Origin: Grimontia kaedaensis
Lineage (GTDB): Bacteria; Pseudomonadota; Gammaproteobacteria; Enterobacterales; Vibrionaceae
Assembly: GCF_023746615.1 (NCBI RefSeq)
Contig: NZ_CP082276.1
Location: 930,001-994,000 of the forward strand
Length of the DNA: 64,000 bases
Direction: 5' to 3'
The notes under the pieces were generated by a model. The model saw nothing but the letters and a program-made list of their open reading frames with translations. It did not search any database and was not told the origin of the DNA. The number at the start of each line of letters is the position of its first letter. Position 1 is the first letter of the stretch. Positions 51,351-59,530 of this stretch are shown here, in pieces. The position numbers and the translations under genes are program-made.

Positions 51351-51368
51351 AGCGTACATGTGTACGCT
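51351..51368. promoter_or_regulatory. FabR-type operator at the desaturase promoter
   Basis: AGCGTACATGTGTACGCT is a perfect 8-2-8 palindrome that starts directly after the -10 element, so a bound repressor would block initiation. It has the AGCGTACA-NN-TGTACGCT form I associate with FabR sites on gammaproteobacterial unsaturated-fatty-acid genes. Confidence 0.65.
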
Positions 51369-51388
51369 GGAATTTTGCGGTATTTAAC

Positions 51389-52522
51389 ATGGAATCAAAT
51401 AACACAAATAAACCACCGATCATTTGGCTGAATGTCTCGGTATTTGTCGTCACTTTTGCGATAGCGATAATTGGTACGCCACTTTGGGCTTACTATCATG
51501 GCTTCGATTGGGCCCAAATCGCGATGCTCCTCGTCGCCTTTACCTTTAGCGGTATGTCAATCACAGCGGGTTACCACAGACTCTGGTCTCATAAAACCTA
51601 TGAAGCCCACCCTATTCTTAAATTCATTTTTGCTCTTGGCGGCGCTTATGCTGTTCAAAACAGCATCCTTCACTGGTCTTCTGACCATCGCGTGCACCAC
51701 CGTCATGTCGATGACAATGACACCGACCCATACTCCGCCAAGCGCGGCTTTTGGTATTCACACATCGGATGGATGCTCCGTGAATATCAAAAACACCGCT
51801 ACTCCGATTACAGCAACTGCCGTGACCTGCAAAAAGACAAGATCGTCATGTGGCAGCACAAGTATTACCTGCCATTGGTCATTGCCACCAACTTCGGTAT
51901 TCCTATTGCCTTTGGTCTGATTCACGGTGATTTGTGGGGCGCTATCATCCTAATTGGTTTCACCCGTTTGGTGTTGAACCATCACTGTACTTTCTTTATT
52001 AATTCTCTGGCACACATCTGGGGTAAACAACCTTACACAGAGAAAAACACAGCGCGTGACAACGGTATTCTGGCATTCCTGACTTTCGGTGAGGGCTACC
52101 ATAATTTCCACCACATCTTTGAAAATGACTACCGCAATGGCATCTACTGGTGGCAGTTTGATCCAACAAAGTGGCTGATTAAATCAAGCAGCTGGCTTGG
52201 ATTGACGAAAAAGCTTCGTATCACCCCGCCAGATCGCATTGAAAAAGCGAAGGCAAGAATGATGCTGAAAACCATTCAAGCACGTTTGAGCCTGACGCCA
52301 AATGCAACTCACCGCTTGCAGATTGTTGAGCAAGAATATGAGGCACTGGTATCTCGCATGAGTGAATACTATGAAGCCAAGAAGCGACTGCTTGACCTGA
52401 AAAAGCAGAACCTGCTGAAGAAGTACGAGCGAGCCATTCTGGTGCAGCAATTGCAGATCCTGAAAGCAGACTTTCAGAAGCAGAAGCGCAATTGGATGAC
52501 GCTTACCGCATCTTACGCCTAA
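51389..52522 (+). CDS. Membrane acyl-CoA (delta-9-type) fatty acid desaturase
   Basis: A 377-residue membrane di-iron desaturase. The three His boxes are present: HRLWSH, HRVHH (DHRVHHRH) and HNFHH (GYHNFHHIF), with four to five membrane helices between. Such enzymes insert a double bond in acyl-CoA or phospholipid chains with oxygen. Residues from about 290 to 377 form a basic coiled-coil tail rich in Lys, Gln and Leu, not needed for catalysis. A FabR-type operator upstream fits control by unsaturated fatty acid supply. Confidence 0.92.
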   Translation: MESNNTNKPPIIWLNVSVFVVTFAIAIIGTPLWAYYHGFDWAQIAMLLVAFTFSGMSITAGYHRLWSHKTYEAHPILKFIFALGGAYAVQNSILHWSSDHRVHHRHVDDNDTDPYSAKRGFWYSHIGWMLREYQKHRYSDYSNCRDLQKDKIVMWQHKYYLPLVIATNFGIPIAFGLIHGDLWGAIILIGFTRLVLNHHCTFFINSLAHIWGKQPYTEKNTARDNGILAFLTFGEGYHNFHHIFENDYRNGIYWWQFDPTKWLIKSSSWLGLTKKLRITPPDRIEKAKARMMLKTIQARLSLTPNATHRLQIVEQEYEALVSRMSEYYEAKKRLLDLKKQNLLKKYERAILVQQLQILKADFQKQKRNWMTLTASYA

Positions 52523-52545
52523 CCGGCCAATGAGACTATCTACGC

Positions 52546-52571
52546 AAAAGGGCAGAGAAATCTGCCCTTTT
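52546..52571 (+). terminator. Terminator after the desaturase gene
   Basis: AAAAGGGCAGA-GAAA-TCTGCCCTTTT, perfect 11 bp stem. Confidence 0.85.
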
Positions 52572-52712
52572 CGTTTTTTAAACGACAGCCTCTTCGCACC
52601 CATTTTGCGAGCATATGGGATTCACCTTGTTGAAAGCACAAAAGGCAAACATCCGCAGCGCTGTTATGACAAACTTTCAGATGGAACGCGCTGAAGAGAA
52701 AGGAAACTGAAC

Positions 52713-53177
52713 TTGGAAATACGACAAGCAACGCCATTTGATATCGAAGAGATATTCGACATCTATCAACAAATTGCCCAATCACACTTTGATAACGCAC
52801 CGAATGCATTTAATCCTCCCTCACAAGAAGACAAACGTTTTTTGCTTTCCAAAATCCATGATGATGCCTGGTGGTTTGCCGTGGCCGAATCTGAAGGCAA
52901 GATCATCGGATATACCATGGCAAGGCTGGACAAAAATGAGACCGTTCCATTTCTCGCCAACACACTTATTTGCCGCCTGAACACCATTGTGGTTGACCAA
53001 AATATTCAAACCAAAGGTGTTGGACGTGCACTTATCGATGCTTGTAAAAAGTGGGCGGAACAGAATGGTGCTGTTGAAGTGCGCTTGGAAGTGATGTCAT
53101 TCAATGAAAAAGCCGTTGGTTTCTATGAGCATATCGGATTTGAGAAACTTTCCCACACCATGTGCCTATCTCTCTAA
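52713..53177 (+). CDS. GNAT-family N-acetyltransferase
   Basis: A 154-residue GNAT-fold protein using a TTG start (GAGAAAGGAAACTGAAC upstream). It has MEIRQATPFDIEEIF at the N-terminus, IGYTMARLDK in the second strand region, the acetyl-CoA motif LNTIVVDQNIQTKGVGRALI and NEKAVGFYEHIGFEKL at the C-terminus. The substrate is unknown. Confidence 0.87.
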   Translation: MEIRQATPFDIEEIFDIYQQIAQSHFDNAPNAFNPPSQEDKRFLLSKIHDDAWWFAVAESEGKIIGYTMARLDKNETVPFLANTLICRLNTIVVDQNIQTKGVGRALIDACKKWAEQNGAVEVRLEVMSFNEKAVGFYEHIGFEKLSHTMCLSL

Positions 53178-53185
53178 CGCTCACG

Positions 53186-53222
53186 AAAAAGCCGGAGAAT
53201 TTCTTCAACTCTCCGGCTTTAT
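53186..53222. terminator. Bidirectional terminator between GNAT and protease genes
   Basis: AAAAAGCCGGAGA and TCTCCGGCTTTAT form a 10 bp GC-rich stem with an 11-base loop between the convergent genes. Confidence 0.8.
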
Positions 53223-53240
53223 TTTTCTTTAACTGATTGC

Positions 53241-54248
53241 TTAGTTGCGCGGCGCTCTTATCAGAACGGCTGGCAGCATCAGCGTCAATAACCAAAGAGG
53301 CATTGAACCACCACCACCGCTGGTGCTTTGGGTTAGCGGTATTGTTGTGTCAGGTGCGTAGTCAGAGCCTAAGTTAAAAATATCTGTTGTGAAAGTCACG
53401 TTAGGCTTCTGATAACCCAACATTTTTTTATCAATCCAATCGTAGAAAGTTGATATTTGCGCGAATCCATCGGCGTAATCAACTAAACCGCATCCATATT
53501 TCGAGGTGTAACTAACCACACCAACCGCTACATAGCCTCGGTCCGTATCCGATACTGCTGATGGGTCTTGCCAAATTAGTGGACCACCAGAATCTCCCTG
53601 ACAAACACCTGTTGAACGTTCACTGTTTGCGCAAATGAACGAATCATGTCTGCCATAAGTGTCGTTGCCATAACAGCTGAAGTCTTCCTTACCAGTCATC
53701 AGTGTGTACTGTAAGAATCGGCTACCCTTTTCTTCAGTCGCCACTCTTCCCCAACCCGATACAAATAGATTCTCTCTTTCCGCCACTGCAAATTGGGCTT
53801 CTAAATCAATCTGGGTAGTTTGGGTTGCGATAGCAATAGGAGAAGCCGTGGTCGCGATGTCTGAGGCAAGATGAATCAACGCAATATCTGATGTTAACCA
53901 CTTATCATCGTAGTCTGGGTGGATATCGATTTTAGAAACCGCAGAGATATTTTCATCAGGAATGTACGCAACATCTTCATAGCCAGTGACGACACTTAAT
54001 GTTGACGTGCTGACATCAATCACGCAGTGTGCAGCGGTTAAAACATGACGCTGGCTGATAATGATACCACCGCAGAATTTACCTGAATCGTCGATGAGTG
54101 CTGCCTGCCATGGCACATCGCCAATCTGCACATAAGCCCCATCAACGATAGCGGGTGCAGGCACATTTTCTGCCGCAATCGCGGTTTCCAAGAAAGAAGT
54201 GCTAGCTAAAATGCCGCCCAACACTTTTACAGACCAACTATTAATCAC
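53241..54248 (-). CDS. Trypsin-like serine protease with GlyGly-CTERM sorting tail
   Basis: An exported S1-family protease of about 335 residues from the GTG at 54248 (GAGGTGCTT upstream). A signal peptide ends near TAIAAE; a short pro-region and IVDGAYVQIGDVPWQAAL follow. The catalytic triad is visible: LTAAHCVID, DIALIHLA and CQGDSGGPLIW. The C-terminus has a Gly-Gly-rich stretch (TSGGGGSMP), one hydrophobic helix and a basic end, the GlyGly-CTERM pattern processed by rhombosortase and linked to type II secretion. No rhombosortase gene is in this window. Confidence 0.9.
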   Translation of the reverse strand: MINSWSVKVLGGILASTSFLETAIAAENVPAPAIVDGAYVQIGDVPWQAALIDDSGKFCGGIIISQRHVLTAAHCVIDVSTSTLSVVTGYEDVAYIPDENISAVSKIDIHPDYDDKWLTSDIALIHLASDIATTASPIAIATQTTQIDLEAQFAVAERENLFVSGWGRVATEEKGSRFLQYTLMTGKEDFSCYGNDTYGRHDSFICANSERSTGVCQGDSGGPLIWQDPSAVSDTDRGYVAVGVVSYTSKYGCGLVDYADGFAQISTFYDWIDKKMLGYQKPNVTFTTDIFNLGSDYAPDTTIPLTQSTSGGGGSMPLWLLTLMLPAVLIRAPRN

Positions 54249-54404
54249 AAGCACCTCAAATCTCCACACTATTTAATGAGTTCGAAGATATCCTGCAGGC
54301 AAGTCTGGGTCGTATCCTCTTGGAAAAGACGCGGCGAAATTCTCAATATTCGATTTTTAGTGAGAACACTTTACTTTGGTTCTATGCGCCAAGTAGCCAG
54401 ACCT

Positions 54405-54824
54405 TTAGTGCTCTCTCCCTTCATCAAACTGCGGCAATTTATCGGTAATGTCATACCATTGCGCTTTGAATTTCTTGAAAATATGTGCATCAGGCTTGAG
54501 TGGAATATCACTTTCCAGCGTGCCAAGCGTAAACTCAACTAAGCTACCGTCACTGTTAGAAGCCTCAAACAGCAAGCTGAATCCGCAGTTTTCACAGAGG
54601 GTTCTTTTGGTGCCATTTTCCGCCACATAGACTTTCAGCTTGTCCTTACCTTGGGTGAACCTGAAATTCTCCGCTTTGGCTTCACCAAAAGTGGCGAATG
54701 CGGCACCATGAAATTTTCGACACATTGAACAATGGCAATGCCCCATATGTGGTTCGATATGACCAACTTCATATTGGATTTGGCCCCAAAGACACTAGCC
54801 TTTGTAGCTTGAAGGCTTTGACAT
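54405..54824 (-). pseudogene. GFA/CENP-V-family gene with nonsense codon and lost zinc cysteine
   Basis: The downstream frame (113 residues from MGHCHCSMCRKFHGAAF) lacks the family N-terminus. That part is present in the same frame just upstream: an ATG at 54824 with the strong site AAAGGAG, then MSKPSSYKG, a TAG at 54795-54797, and CLWGQIQYEVG. GFA proteins usually read KGSCxCGxIxYEV. So there is a nonsense codon, and the second zinc cysteine (CxC) is Trp. The rest, with the late LCENCG pair, is intact. Probably inactive, but a restart at the internal ATG is possible. Confidence 0.75.
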
Positions 54825-54886
54825 CGTAAACTCCTTTTACTGGTGAGTTATCACCCTACCCTAGCCCCAACTGAACTAATAATAGA

Positions 54887-54915
54887 AATGGGCACCTCAC
54901 AGGGTGCCCATTTTG
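54887..54915 (-). terminator. Terminator after cioB
   Basis: ATGGGCACC-N5-GGTGCCCAT stem, 18 bases past the stop of the minus-strand oxidase gene. Confidence 0.75.
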
Positions 54916-54932
54916 CTTTTCATAGTTAACGT

Positions 54933-55925
54933 TTACAGATAACTCAATTCAGTTGCTTTCCCTTTAAAGATTCTATAAATCATGAAGGTATAAAGCAGGA
55001 TCATTGGCATCACGATGGCCGCTCCCACACCCACTATCATAAGGGTTGCAGGTGCACTCGCTGCTTCACTCGCAGTCATGATTCCTGGCACTACATCAGG
55101 AAAGAAGCTGTAAGCCAATCCGAGAAAGCTAAGCGCAAAAATTAGGCTAACGCCGAAGAAAGGCCATCTTGCTCCCAAGTCATCTTTCACTGGCACCTGA
55201 CGCAAGTAACGGTCAACGAGGAAAATAATCGACATCACCACCAACGGTACAGGCGCCAGTAATAGCATTTCAGGGAAGCTGAACCAGCGCGCGGCGACTT
55301 GTTGATTGACTAGCGGATTGACGATACTGACCGCTGCAATACCCAACGCCGCTAACCAACCTGCACGTCGTGACCATTTGGCTGCCCTGATCTGCAATTC
55401 ACCTTCGGTTTTTAACACCAGCCAAGCACCGCCGATATAAACATAGGCTGCGGTCACACAGAATGCACTCAATACCGCGAAGCCATATGCTGAAACAGAA
55501 TCCTCAAAGCCCATGATATAGCGACCCATCATGTAGCCTTGGGAAAGCGAAGCGATCAGTGAGCCTGCTTTAAAGCAGAGGTCCCAGTTGTCTTTTCTGT
55601 CAGCCTTTGCCTTGGCACGGAAGTCAAACGCTACCCCGCGCATGATCAGGGCAATCAGCATAAACGCCGTAGGCAAATAGAGCTCGGTCAGAATTAGACT
55701 GTGAGCGGTTGGGAAGGCAATCAGCAAAATGCCAACCGCCAATACCAGCCAGGTTTCGTTTGCATCCCAGAAAGGGCCAATGGATGCAATCATACGGTCA
55801 CGGTGCGCTTCATTGTTTGAAGGCAGTAATATTCCCACACCAAGGTCATAGCCATCTAAAATCGCGTACATGAACGCGGAGAATCCAAGGAGCAGCAGAT
55901 AAATTTCCGGTAAATAGTCCATCAT
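54933..55925 (-). CDS. cioB: bd-type quinol oxidase subunit II (CioB/CydB)
   Basis: A 330-residue polytopic subunit II of a cytochrome bd-type oxidase. The N-terminal motif FMYAILDGYDLGVGILLP and GPFWDANETWLVLAVG are diagnostic. The shorter length compared with E. coli CydB and the subunit I type point to the cyanide-insensitive CIO branch. It overlaps the subunit I gene by four bases (ATGA). Confidence 0.92.
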   Translation of the reverse strand: MMDYLPEIYLLLLGFSAFMYAILDGYDLGVGILLPSNNEAHRDRMIASIGPFWDANETWLVLAVGILLIAFPTAHSLILTELYLPTAFMLIALIMRGVAFDFRAKAKADRKDNWDLCFKAGSLIASLSQGYMMGRYIMGFEDSVSAYGFAVLSAFCVTAAYVYIGGAWLVLKTEGELQIRAAKWSRRAGWLAALGIAAVSIVNPLVNQQVAARWFSFPEMLLLAPVPLVVMSIIFLVDRYLRQVPVKDDLGARWPFFGVSLIFALSFLGLAYSFFPDVVPGIMTASEAASAPATLMIVGVGAAIVMPMILLYTFMIYRIFKGKATELSYL

Positions 55926-57262
55926 GCGCAGGCCTCCTTAAGGTTTTTGTTTGGCTCAGTTGATTCAGCGTTCAGTCCTTTCCTTGCGAGATAGAAGAGC
56001 GTGCGAATATAGGCAACGAGTAAGACCGCATAAACAACCAGATACATCACCAGTGATAACACGACATTACTGCTAGAAACCGTTGTAACGGCATCCGAAG
56101 TACGAAGTACACCATTAACCAGCCAAGGTTGGCGTCCAATCTCAGTCACATACCAACCTGCTAAGGTGGCAACCCAACCAGAGAAAGTCATTGCCACCAA
56201 TACATAGAGGTAGGGTTTCGGAAGTTCGCGCTTCTTCAATATTTTGAATGCGCCATAACCCGCAACCACAAGCATCAGAACGCCAACACCAACCATGATC
56301 CTGAAACCATAAAACAGCGGAGACACTGGCGGATGGTCCTCAAAATCATTCAATCCCACCAATTCACCATTCAGGTCATGTGTCAGAATCAGGCTCGCCA
56401 ACTTCGGAATCCCAACGTCCAAATCGTTAGAACGGGTTTCTTCATTGGGCACAGCAAACAAAAGCAAGGGCGCACCATTTTGTGTTTCCCAGACGCCTTC
56501 CATCGCCGCAATCTTTTCCGGTTGATGCTCAAGCGTATTTAGCCCATGCAAATCGCCCACGAATATCTGAATTGGGATAAGCCCTGCAGCTGCTAATACA
56601 GAAACTTTCAATCCGTTTCGGGCAGGTTTGTGGTCTGGTTTTTTCAGGTATTGGTAGGCGCTGATGCCAGCAATCAAAAAGCTTGCCGTCAAACCCGATG
56701 CCAACAATGTGTGTGCGAGGCGATATGGCATAGACGGATTGAATATCACTTCCTTCCAGCTGGTGACGTGAACAATACCATCAATCAACTCATAGCCCGC
56801 TGGTGTGTGCATCCAACTGTTGAGTACCAAAATCCAGAAGGCCGACAACGTTGTACCGATGGCCACGAGGAAAGTCGCCAGCGTATGTACCCATTCGGCA
56901 ACGCGGTTACGTCCAAACAACATGACGCCGAGGAAAGTTGCTTCCATGAAGAAGGCAGTCATTACCTCGTAACCGAGTAACGGCCCTGCCACATTGCCGA
57001 CTTGCTCCATAAAGCCCGGCCAGTTAGTGCCAAACTGGAAGCTCATGGTAATACCCGAAACCACACCAAGCGCAAAAGTCAGTGCGAATACTTTGACCCA
57101 GAAGTAATAAAGATCCAGCCAAGCCGAATCTTGAGTTCGGTTAAAACGGAGTTTAAAAAACACCAACATCCAGCCCAAGGCGATGGTGATGGTCGGGAAG
57201 AGTATGTGGAAACTAATGTTCGCAGCGAATTGTATTCGCGAGAGCAGAAGGGTTTCTAACAT
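55922..57262 (-). CDS. cioA: bd-type quinol oxidase subunit I (CioA/CydA)
   Basis: A 446-residue haem-carrying subunit I. His19 (FAANISFHILFP) is the haem b595 ligand, and GYEVMTAFFMEATFLGVM carries the conserved Glu near 100. It lacks the long Q-loop of E. coli CydA (about 520 residues), hence the CIO assignment. The enzyme reduces O2 to water from quinol without proton pumping and tolerates cyanide and nitric oxide. A perfect FNR box lies about 100 bp upstream. Confidence 0.92.
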   Translation of the reverse strand: MLETLLLSRIQFAANISFHILFPTITIALGWMLVFFKLRFNRTQDSAWLDLYYFWVKVFALTFALGVVSGITMSFQFGTNWPGFMEQVGNVAGPLLGYEVMTAFFMEATFLGVMLFGRNRVAEWVHTLATFLVAIGTTLSAFWILVLNSWMHTPAGYELIDGIVHVTSWKEVIFNPSMPYRLAHTLLASGLTASFLIAGISAYQYLKKPDHKPARNGLKVSVLAAAGLIPIQIFVGDLHGLNTLEHQPEKIAAMEGVWETQNGAPLLLFAVPNEETRSNDLDVGIPKLASLILTHDLNGELVGLNDFEDHPPVSPLFYGFRIMVGVGVLMLVVAGYGAFKILKKRELPKPYLYVLVAMTFSGWVATLAGWYVTEIGRQPWLVNGVLRTSDAVTTVSSSNVVLSLVMYLVVYAVLLVAYIRTLFYLARKGLNAESTEPNKNLKEACA

Positions 57263-57362
57263 CGTTGTACCTCAATCATAAACAACTCAAAAAATGGGTT
57301 TTGAAAACACGTTCAAACAGAAGAAATGAGGTGTTTGGTGTGATGCCTAAAGGCCTTGATAA

Positions 57363-57376
57363 TTGATCTATATCAA
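57363..57376. promoter_or_regulatory. Perfect FNR/ANR box upstream of cioA
   Basis: TTGAT-CTAT-ATCAA equals the FNR consensus at all ten bases. Its centre is 107 bp upstream of the cioA start and 171 bp from the small plus-strand gene at 57541. No -10 element fits at -41.5, so repression or control of the other gene is equally possible. Confidence 0.65.
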
Positions 57377-57540
57377 TTTTCTTTTAGGGTACGAAAGAAG
57401 GATAAAGTGAGGATCTACGTCGAATTGTATAGAAATATTAAGGGTTAACATCGGCACAACAAACAAATTACATACCCGTGATTTACGTGCTGCTGGACAG
57501 CGATTTCAGGGAGGCGTAAGGTTTTGCTCCCATTACTCAA

Positions 57541-57822
57541 ATGGCTAAAAAACCGACTCGCATGGATGCAATGAAACAGATTATTGAGCAGGTAAAGCAG
57601 GAGCTTCCTCTCTACGAATCCGATACGTTTGTTTGCGGTCCTGAAGGTACCTTTATTGATTGTCCGAAGAAGCGGCTGGAAATGGTGGGCTCAGGACTGA
57701 GTTATTGGGAATCAGCAATGCCCCGAGGCATCACACCGCAATTCGACGAACTTCACCGGTTTGGGAAAATGTGCACCAGCGTCCGCCGTGGTTTGGTCCG
57801 TAACAACATCATTGCGGCATGA
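57541..57822 (+). CDS. Small protein of unknown function
   Basis: A 93-residue cytoplasmic protein I cannot assign. It begins MAKKPTRMDAMKQIIEQVKQ (a basic then helical start) and has cysteines in FVCGPEGTFIDCPKKR and MCTSVRRG. It is preceded by CAGGGAGGCGTAAGG at some distance, so its ribosome site is only fair. Divergent from cioA across a 278 bp gap that holds the FNR box; convergent with the DUF1801 gene. Confidence 0.55.
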   Translation: MAKKPTRMDAMKQIIEQVKQELPLYESDTFVCGPEGTFIDCPKKRLEMVGSGLSYWESAMPRGITPQFDELHRFGKMCTSVRRGLVRNNIIAA

Positions 57823-57833
57823 AACCTTTAAAA

Positions 57834-58235
57834 CTACAGGCCTAGGAGCGGCAATTTTCTTCTCGATTGATAAGTAAACGCCGCTTCAATGCAAACCCTC
57901 AAAGCTTTATCCGGAAGAGGCTGATTTAATGGGAACGAGAGTTCGCGGTTTCCAGAATAACTGAATGCCTCTGGCATCAATTCTCGCAGCGTTTCGACCA
58001 TCAAACTCTGACAATGAAAGTAAATGGAGACCGATTCTGGCGCTTTGGCCTTCCAATCGAACCGCAGTGGCGTTCCGCCTTTTACAGCATAACTCGGTTC
58101 ACCCCATTTCAGACTTTCATCAACACTGACACCACTTTGTGTCGCTACGGCGAAAATCAATTCCCGAAGCTGCAGCAATCTTGATTGTGCTGGCTCAGGG
58201 TAACTTTCAAACTTTGCCTGTATCTCTTTCTTCAT
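57834..58235 (-). CDS. DUF1801 (YdhG/YjbR-like fold) protein
   Basis: A 133-residue protein: FESYPEPAQSRLLQLRELIF, then SVDESLKWGEPSYAVKGGTP and SIYFHCQSLMVETLRE. This is the DUF1801 pattern (E.xKWG.PxY), a small fold of unknown function near YdhG. The charged surface has led others to propose binding roles, but none is shown here. Single gene. Confidence 0.8.
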   Translation of the reverse strand: MKKEIQAKFESYPEPAQSRLLQLRELIFAVATQSGVSVDESLKWGEPSYAVKGGTPLRFDWKAKAPESVSIYFHCQSLMVETLRELMPEAFSYSGNRELSFPLNQPLPDKALRVCIEAAFTYQSRRKLPLLGL

Positions 58236-58258
58236 CGTGCTGAATTCCGTTTCTGATC

Positions 58259-58283
58259 AAAAAGCCCGGCTTTTAACCGGGCG
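58259..58283 (-). terminator. Terminator after the CobW-type gene
   Basis: GCCCGG-CTTTTAA-CCGGGC, followed on the minus strand by TTTTT, just past the stop at 58290. Confidence 0.8.
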
Positions 58284-58289
58284 TGATAA

Positions 58290-59276
58290 CTACTCTGCGA
58301 TGAAAGACAGTAGAATTTCTTCGAGCTCATCCCAAGGCAAGGGCTCTTTGTCGATGACTTCGACACGGGACTCAACGCCTTGCAAACTGATTGGACTGAC
58401 TGTCACCATCTGGTTCACAACGTTAAATGCAAACATGCCATCATCGGTGTTCATCACGGCTTTTACTCGCTCCGCATTCAAGTTCGCAAACAGGCCATAA
58501 AGCGAATCGAACGGAAAAACCGTGTTTGGCTCGAACACCCAGCCGCAGCTGACATAGCCCTGCCCTTTGTTTTCTTTACGACGGTATTTTTCACCAGGTT
58601 CCAGTTCAAACGGAGTCATCTCATCATCATCGTGCGAGTGATGATGTCCAAATTGCGCATTACGATCAATGCGTGGCAAGGATAACCATTCAGGATTGAG
58701 TTGTCCTTGTTCAACATAACCGGAAGCTAGTTTAGCGATTTCAGCGCTCTGCACGTAATTGTCGAAAGCTTCGAGATCTTCAGGTGAACTAAGATCGGCT
58801 TTGTTTGCCACCACAACATCAGCCAGTGCCAACTGATCGCGAAAGTTCTGGTTCTCAGTGTAACGAACATCTGCGAAGTTACGCGGATCAACTAACGTAA
58901 TCGTCGCGTTGAGTTCTATATAGTTTTCGTAATGCTCCGAGAGTAACTTACCGATAATGTCTTTCGGGTGACCCAAACCGGTCGGTTCAATCAGCAAACG
59001 ATCTGGATTTTGAGCGAGCAACGCATTGATGCCAATAGCCATAGGTAAACCCGCCACACAGCACATGCAACCGCCAGGAACCTCTTTCACCATCGCGCCC
59101 TGCTCACTAAGGAAAGCACCATCAACGCCCACTTCACCAAACTCATTCACGAGCACAGCCCAGTTTTCATTTTCTGGCTTTTGTTTGAGCAGATTGAGAA
59201 TGGCAGTTGTCTTACCTACACCGAGGAAACCGGTGATGATATTGGTCGGGACTTTTTTGGTTAGCTTGTCGGCCAT
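58290..59276 (-). CDS. CobW/COG0523-family metallochaperone GTPase
   Basis: A 328-residue GTPase from MADKLTKKVPTNIITGFLG. P-loop GFLGVGKTTA, the metal-binding CxCC in PGGCMCCVAG near residue 65, switch and NKAD motifs follow. A His/Asp-rich loop (GHHHSHDDDE near 215) marks a zinc-type member of COG0523. Its C-terminal CobW_C domain is complete. These proteins hand metal to target enzymes, often under zinc limitation. Two adjacent palindromes lie 90-120 bp upstream; I could not match them to a Zur box. Confidence 0.87.
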   Translation of the reverse strand: MADKLTKKVPTNIITGFLGVGKTTAILNLLKQKPENENWAVLVNEFGEVGVDGAFLSEQGAMVKEVPGGCMCCVAGLPMAIGINALLAQNPDRLLIEPTGLGHPKDIIGKLLSEHYENYIELNATITLVDPRNFADVRYTENQNFRDQLALADVVVANKADLSSPEDLEAFDNYVQSAEIAKLASGYVEQGQLNPEWLSLPRIDRNAQFGHHHSHDDDEMTPFELEPGEKYRRKENKGQGYVSCGWVFEPNTVFPFDSLYGLFANLNAERVKAVMNTDDGMFAFNVVNQMVTVSPISLQGVESRVEVIDKEPLPWDELEEILLSFIAE

Positions 59277-59367
59277 GGAAATTCCTATCAGTACACTGAT
59301 CATTGTCAGGCTGAGCAGTGTATCAATCCAGCAGAGATACGAAAGTACAAATTCCTTATTACTGCCA

Positions 59368-59398
59368 TGAATACAGTGTATTCACTTACATTATGTAA
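59368..59398. promoter_or_regulatory. Two adjacent perfect palindromes between cobW-type and tldD-like genes
   Basis: TGAATACAGTGTATTCA (59368-59384) and TTACATTATGTAA (59386-59398) are one base apart. Together they make a plausible operator pair in the 254 bp divergent region. The regulator is unknown. Confidence 0.4.
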
Positions 59399-59530
59399 AT
59401 GTTTTGCATGATTTTTAATCAAACAGTCTCTACCTATATCACTAAAAGGCACACACGATTGGTGCTCTGGTTGCTAGCTGTTAATCTCAAAGTAATAGAC
59501 GAGAAAACTGACTCTATTTAGGAGGAAGGA

